Source: Melioribacteraceae bacterium (GTDB lineage Bacteria; Bacteroidota; Ignavibacteria; Ignavibacteriales; Melioribacteraceae). From it: a stretch of 7,491 bases of DNA. Made by a program: the position numbers and the translations under genes. The stretch is from NCBI GenBank assembly GCA_027036655.1, contig JALWEC010000434.1, positions 1 through 7,491 of the forward strand, read 5' to 3'. Below are positions 5,699-7,491 of this stretch, piece after piece (the stretch's first letter is position 1; every line of letters starts with the position of its first letter). The notes beneath the pieces were generated by a model. The model did no database searches and had not been told where the DNA came from. It was given only the letters and a program-made list of their open reading frames with translations.

Positions 5699-5743
5699 TC
5701 CGCCTTGGCGGACTCAATATGACAAGTTTAGGTTTCGCCAAGG
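5699..5743. repeat. TCCGCCTTGGCGGA palindrome with nearby inverted arm
   Basis: TCCGCC (5699-5704) and GGCGGA (5707-5712) form a perfect palindrome separated by TT. CCTTGGCG (5703-5710) is also the exact reverse complement of CGCCAAGG (5736-5743), so two alternative foldings exist. TTCGCCAAG recurs at 5553-5561, and CTCCGCCTTGG also occurs at 62-72 in the left intergenic region. No T-run follows. It looks like an intergenic repeat unit rather than a terminator. Confidence 0.55.
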
Positions 5744-5749
5744 TTTCTT

Positions 5750-5789
5750 AAAAATAAAAAGCCGTAAAATCCAATCAGACTTTACGGCT
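5750..5789 (-). terminator. Intrinsic terminator of the antiporter operon
   Basis: Read on the minus strand, AGCCGTAAA (5789-5781) pairs perfectly with TTTACGGCT (5768-5760) around a 12-nt loop. TTTTTATTTT (5759-5750) follows directly. It sits 23 nt after the stop of the 122-residue gene, the expected place to end the antiporter transcript. It is the cleanest terminator in the window. Confidence 0.85.
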
Positions 5790-5812
5790 CAATAAAATGG
5801 AGGCGAAATGAT

Positions 5813-6181
5813 TTATTCTTGGAATAAAACGTCGTCGCTCATTTGTTCAATTATAACTTTATGTTTATCGCCTACTCTGAGATCTAATCTCTTGTGATTA
5901 TTTGTATCAAAAACATCTTTTCCGTCTTCAACCAATACGATTTTTATTAAATCATATTTTGAAAGTTCGGAATACAAATCATCAAAATCCAAAAGATAAA
6001 TTTCAGTCATGCAATCTTTATGATTTACTACCGCGCCGTTTTTAATCTTTGGAAGAAATTCGGTATATAATTTTCCGGCTACAGCGATTTTCAGCACGAC
6101 GGCTTTAAACGGAAGTATGATTCTGTTTCCGTAGCACAATCCGTGCGATTCGTTCTTTAATGTTTCTTCTAATGTTTTCAT
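5813..6181 (-). CDS. Hypothetical 122-residue protein coupled to the NhaD-like antiporter
   Basis: I do not recognise this family. The protein is soluble in appearance: no signal peptide and no long membrane segment. GNRIILPFKAVVLKIAVAG (18-36) and YDLIKIVLVEDG (75-86) look like beta strands. Two cysteines (16 and 57) are spaced apart without a metal-binding pattern. The region around LLDFDDLYSEL (63-73) is acidic. Its ATG immediately follows the TAA of the antiporter gene with no spacer, and GGGAGAGG inside the antiporter end serves as ribosome-binding site. A strong terminator follows. Coupled translation suggests a job linked to the transporter, such as a regulatory partner, but no sequence motif shows this. 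Confidence 0.75.
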   Translation of the reverse strand: MKTLEETLKNESHGLCYGNRIILPFKAVVLKIAVAGKLYTEFLPKIKNGAVVNHKDCMTEIYLLDFDDLYSELSKYDLIKIVLVEDGKDVFDTNNHKRLDLRVGDKHKVIIEQMSDDVLFQE

Positions 6182-7491
6182 TTATCCTCTCCCGTAGAAA
6201 AATACGAACCAGACTAATGTAAATACCGGCACTAAAATAATCAGCGAATATTTAACTATGTAAGCAAAGAAACTCGGCATTTTTACACCGGAGCTTTCGG
6301 TAATCGACTTAACCATAAAGTTAGGACCGTTACCGATATATGTTAAAGAACCGAAGAAAACCGCGCCGACAGATATCGCTTCAAGGTAAAGCGCATGATT
6401 TTCCTGGAAGAACTTAACATCCTTAATTAAGTCGGGATTAAGCCCGAACTTACCGAATGCCGCGCTGAAGAAGTTAACATAAGTAGGAGTATTATCCAAA
6501 ACGCCCGAAAGTGCTCCCGTTGACCAATAGAAAATTCCGGCGTTAAGCTGACTTCCGTATGCGTGAGCTTCGTGAGCAATTAATTGTAGCGCCGGAATCA
6601 TTGTCCAGAATATTCCGATAAATAGATATGCTACTTCGAGAATCGGAGCCCATTCAAATTCGTTCCCTTTCAGAGCTTCCTTATCTGCATATCTGAATGA
6701 TAAGTAAACTACTGCGAACATAATTATTTCACGAATTCCAATCGGGAACGGCATCAAGTCGGGTACCCAAGGAAGCACATTAGGATCAAGGAAAACGGAA
6801 ATTAAGATTATGATTAAAAACCAGATATTTTTTAATCCTACGATCTCAACTTTTCCGGTATATTCCTGAGAAGCTTCGCTGACATCCTTGTTCCTAATAT
6901 CAAAAAGATAAAAGATTGCCAAAAGAAGCAATACGGTCGGCAGCCAAATAATCCAGACGTGATCAATTACCCAGAAGAAATCAACGCCTTTTAAGAATCC
7001 CATAAATAGAGGAGGATCGCCGATTGGCGTTAGTGCGCCTCCGATATTACTTATCAGAAAGATGAAGAAAATAATCTGGTAAGGTTTTACTCTTCCTTTG
7101 TTTACTCTCAAGAAAGGTCGAATCAAAACCATCGAAGCGCCTGTTGTTCCGATAATATTAGCTAAAATTGCTCCGATAAATAAAATAACAACGTTAAGCA
7201 ACGGAGTGGATTTTTTATCAATCTTAATATAAATACCTCCTGAAGCTACAAAAAGTGACGAGAGTAACGCTATAAAAGAAAAGTACTCGGCAGTTGTATG
7301 AAGCAAGCTATGAAAGTTCTGAAGAACAATCACATAGTAAAGGACAACTATAATTCCGAGAGAAACGGCAATTAAAGGATAATATTTTTCCCAAAAATGC
7401 TCATAAAAAAGAGGCCCGGTTGCGATCATTCCTAACAAAATCACGAAAGGAAGAACCATATAACCGGAAGGCAAAGCTCCTTCGGGTTCCT
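6182..7491 (-). CDS. NhaD-type Na+/H+ antiporter (ArsB/NhaD ion transporter superfamily), 5' end cut by window
   Basis: An inner-membrane cation/proton antiporter that would exchange Na+ (or Li+) for H+. The visible 435 residues hold about ten or more membrane segments. Signature blocks, numbered from the first complete codon at the edge: VLPFVILLGMIATGPL (12-27), GTTGAS (114-119), SNIGGALTPIGDPPLFMGF (147-165), LDNTPTYVNF (331-340), and GNGPNFMVKSITESSGVKM (386-404). The paired GALTPIGDPP and LDNTPT blocks are typical of NhaD. The frame stays open to the right edge (E-P-E-G-A before the internal TTG at 7474), so that TTG is not the start. The true start, and probably a leader or first segment, lies outside. 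Downstream it abuts the 122-residue gene. Substrate assignment rests on family only. Confidence 0.88.
   Translation of the reverse strand, partial: EPEGALPSGYMVLPFVILLGMIATGPLFYEHFWEKYYPLIAVSLGIIVVLYYVIVLQNFHSLLHTTAEYFSFIALLSSLFVASGGIYIKIDKKSTPLLNVVILFIGAILANIIGTTGASMVLIRPFLRVNKGRVKPYQIIFFIFLISNIGGALTPIGDPPLFMGFLKGVDFFWVIDHVWIIWLPTVLLLLAIFYLFDIRNKDVSEASQEYTGKVEIVGLKNIWFLIIILISVFLDPNVLPWVPDLMPFPIGIREIIMFAVVYLSFRYADKEALKGNEFEWAPILEVAYLFIGIFWTMIPALQLIAHEAHAYGSQLNAGIFYWSTGALSGVLDNTPTYVNFFSAAFGKFGLNPDLIKDVKFFQENHALYLEAISVGAVFFGSLTYIGNGPNFMVKSITESSGVKMPSFFAYIVKYSLIILVPVFTLVWFVFFYGRG
6186..6193 (-). promoter_or_regulatory. Ribosome-binding site of the 122-residue gene
   Basis: On the minus strand GGGAGAGG lies 4 nt before the ATG, within the last codons of the antiporter gene. 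It supports the 6181 start and translational coupling across the abutting TAA-ATG. Confidence 0.65.

Overview
The window looks like chromosomal DNA from an AT-rich Gram-negative bacterium, probably of the Bacteroidota/Chlorobiota/Ignavibacteriota group. That placement is an inference from three things: an outer-membrane-type protein ending in Phe, a NhaD-like antiporter with typical motifs, and weak or absent Shine-Dalgarno sites at most starts. No rRNA, tRNA, CRISPR array, transposase or phage gene is visible.

Layout. Positions 1-367 are non-coding and rich in hairpins and diverged copies of a palindromic repeat (consensus close to GTCATTGCGAGGAGC...GCAATCTC). Positions 368-3361 hold a minus-strand envelope operon, read in this order: a DUF1207-like outer-membrane/exported protein, a UPF0104/LPG-synthase-type multi-pass membrane protein, and a membrane-anchored family 2 glycosyltransferase. 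These genes are packed with a 1-nt gap and a 1-nt overlap. A divergent intergenic region (3362-3496) separates them from a plus-strand operon (3497-5515). That operon encodes a HisA-like TIM barrel, a universal stress protein and an eIF2B/ribose-1,5-bisphosphate-isomerase-like protein. A convergent intergenic stretch (5516-5812) carries a candidate terminator for each strand, another palindromic repeat and a set of CGCCTTGG/CGCCAAGG repeats. The window ends with a minus-strand pair: a NhaD-type Na+/H+ antiporter whose N-terminus lies beyond the right edge, and a 122-residue unknown protein whose ATG directly abuts the antiporter stop codon.

How the genes may work together. The envelope operon is plausibly a glycolipid or polyprenyl/lipid glycosylation unit. 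The most interesting part is the plus-strand operon. Two proteins from families that perform aldose-ketose isomerisation on phosphoribosyl compounds flank a nucleotide-binding stress protein, and both have lost catalytic residues. The HisA-like protein has Asn at the usual general-acid Asp (position 176 in both it and Salmonella HisA) and Arg at the usual Trp145. The eIF2B-like protein has Leu-Ser where R15P isomerases have His-Cys. With no other histidine genes nearby, this trio may be a non-histidine phosphosugar or nucleotide-sensing module. That is a hypothesis, not something the sequence proves.
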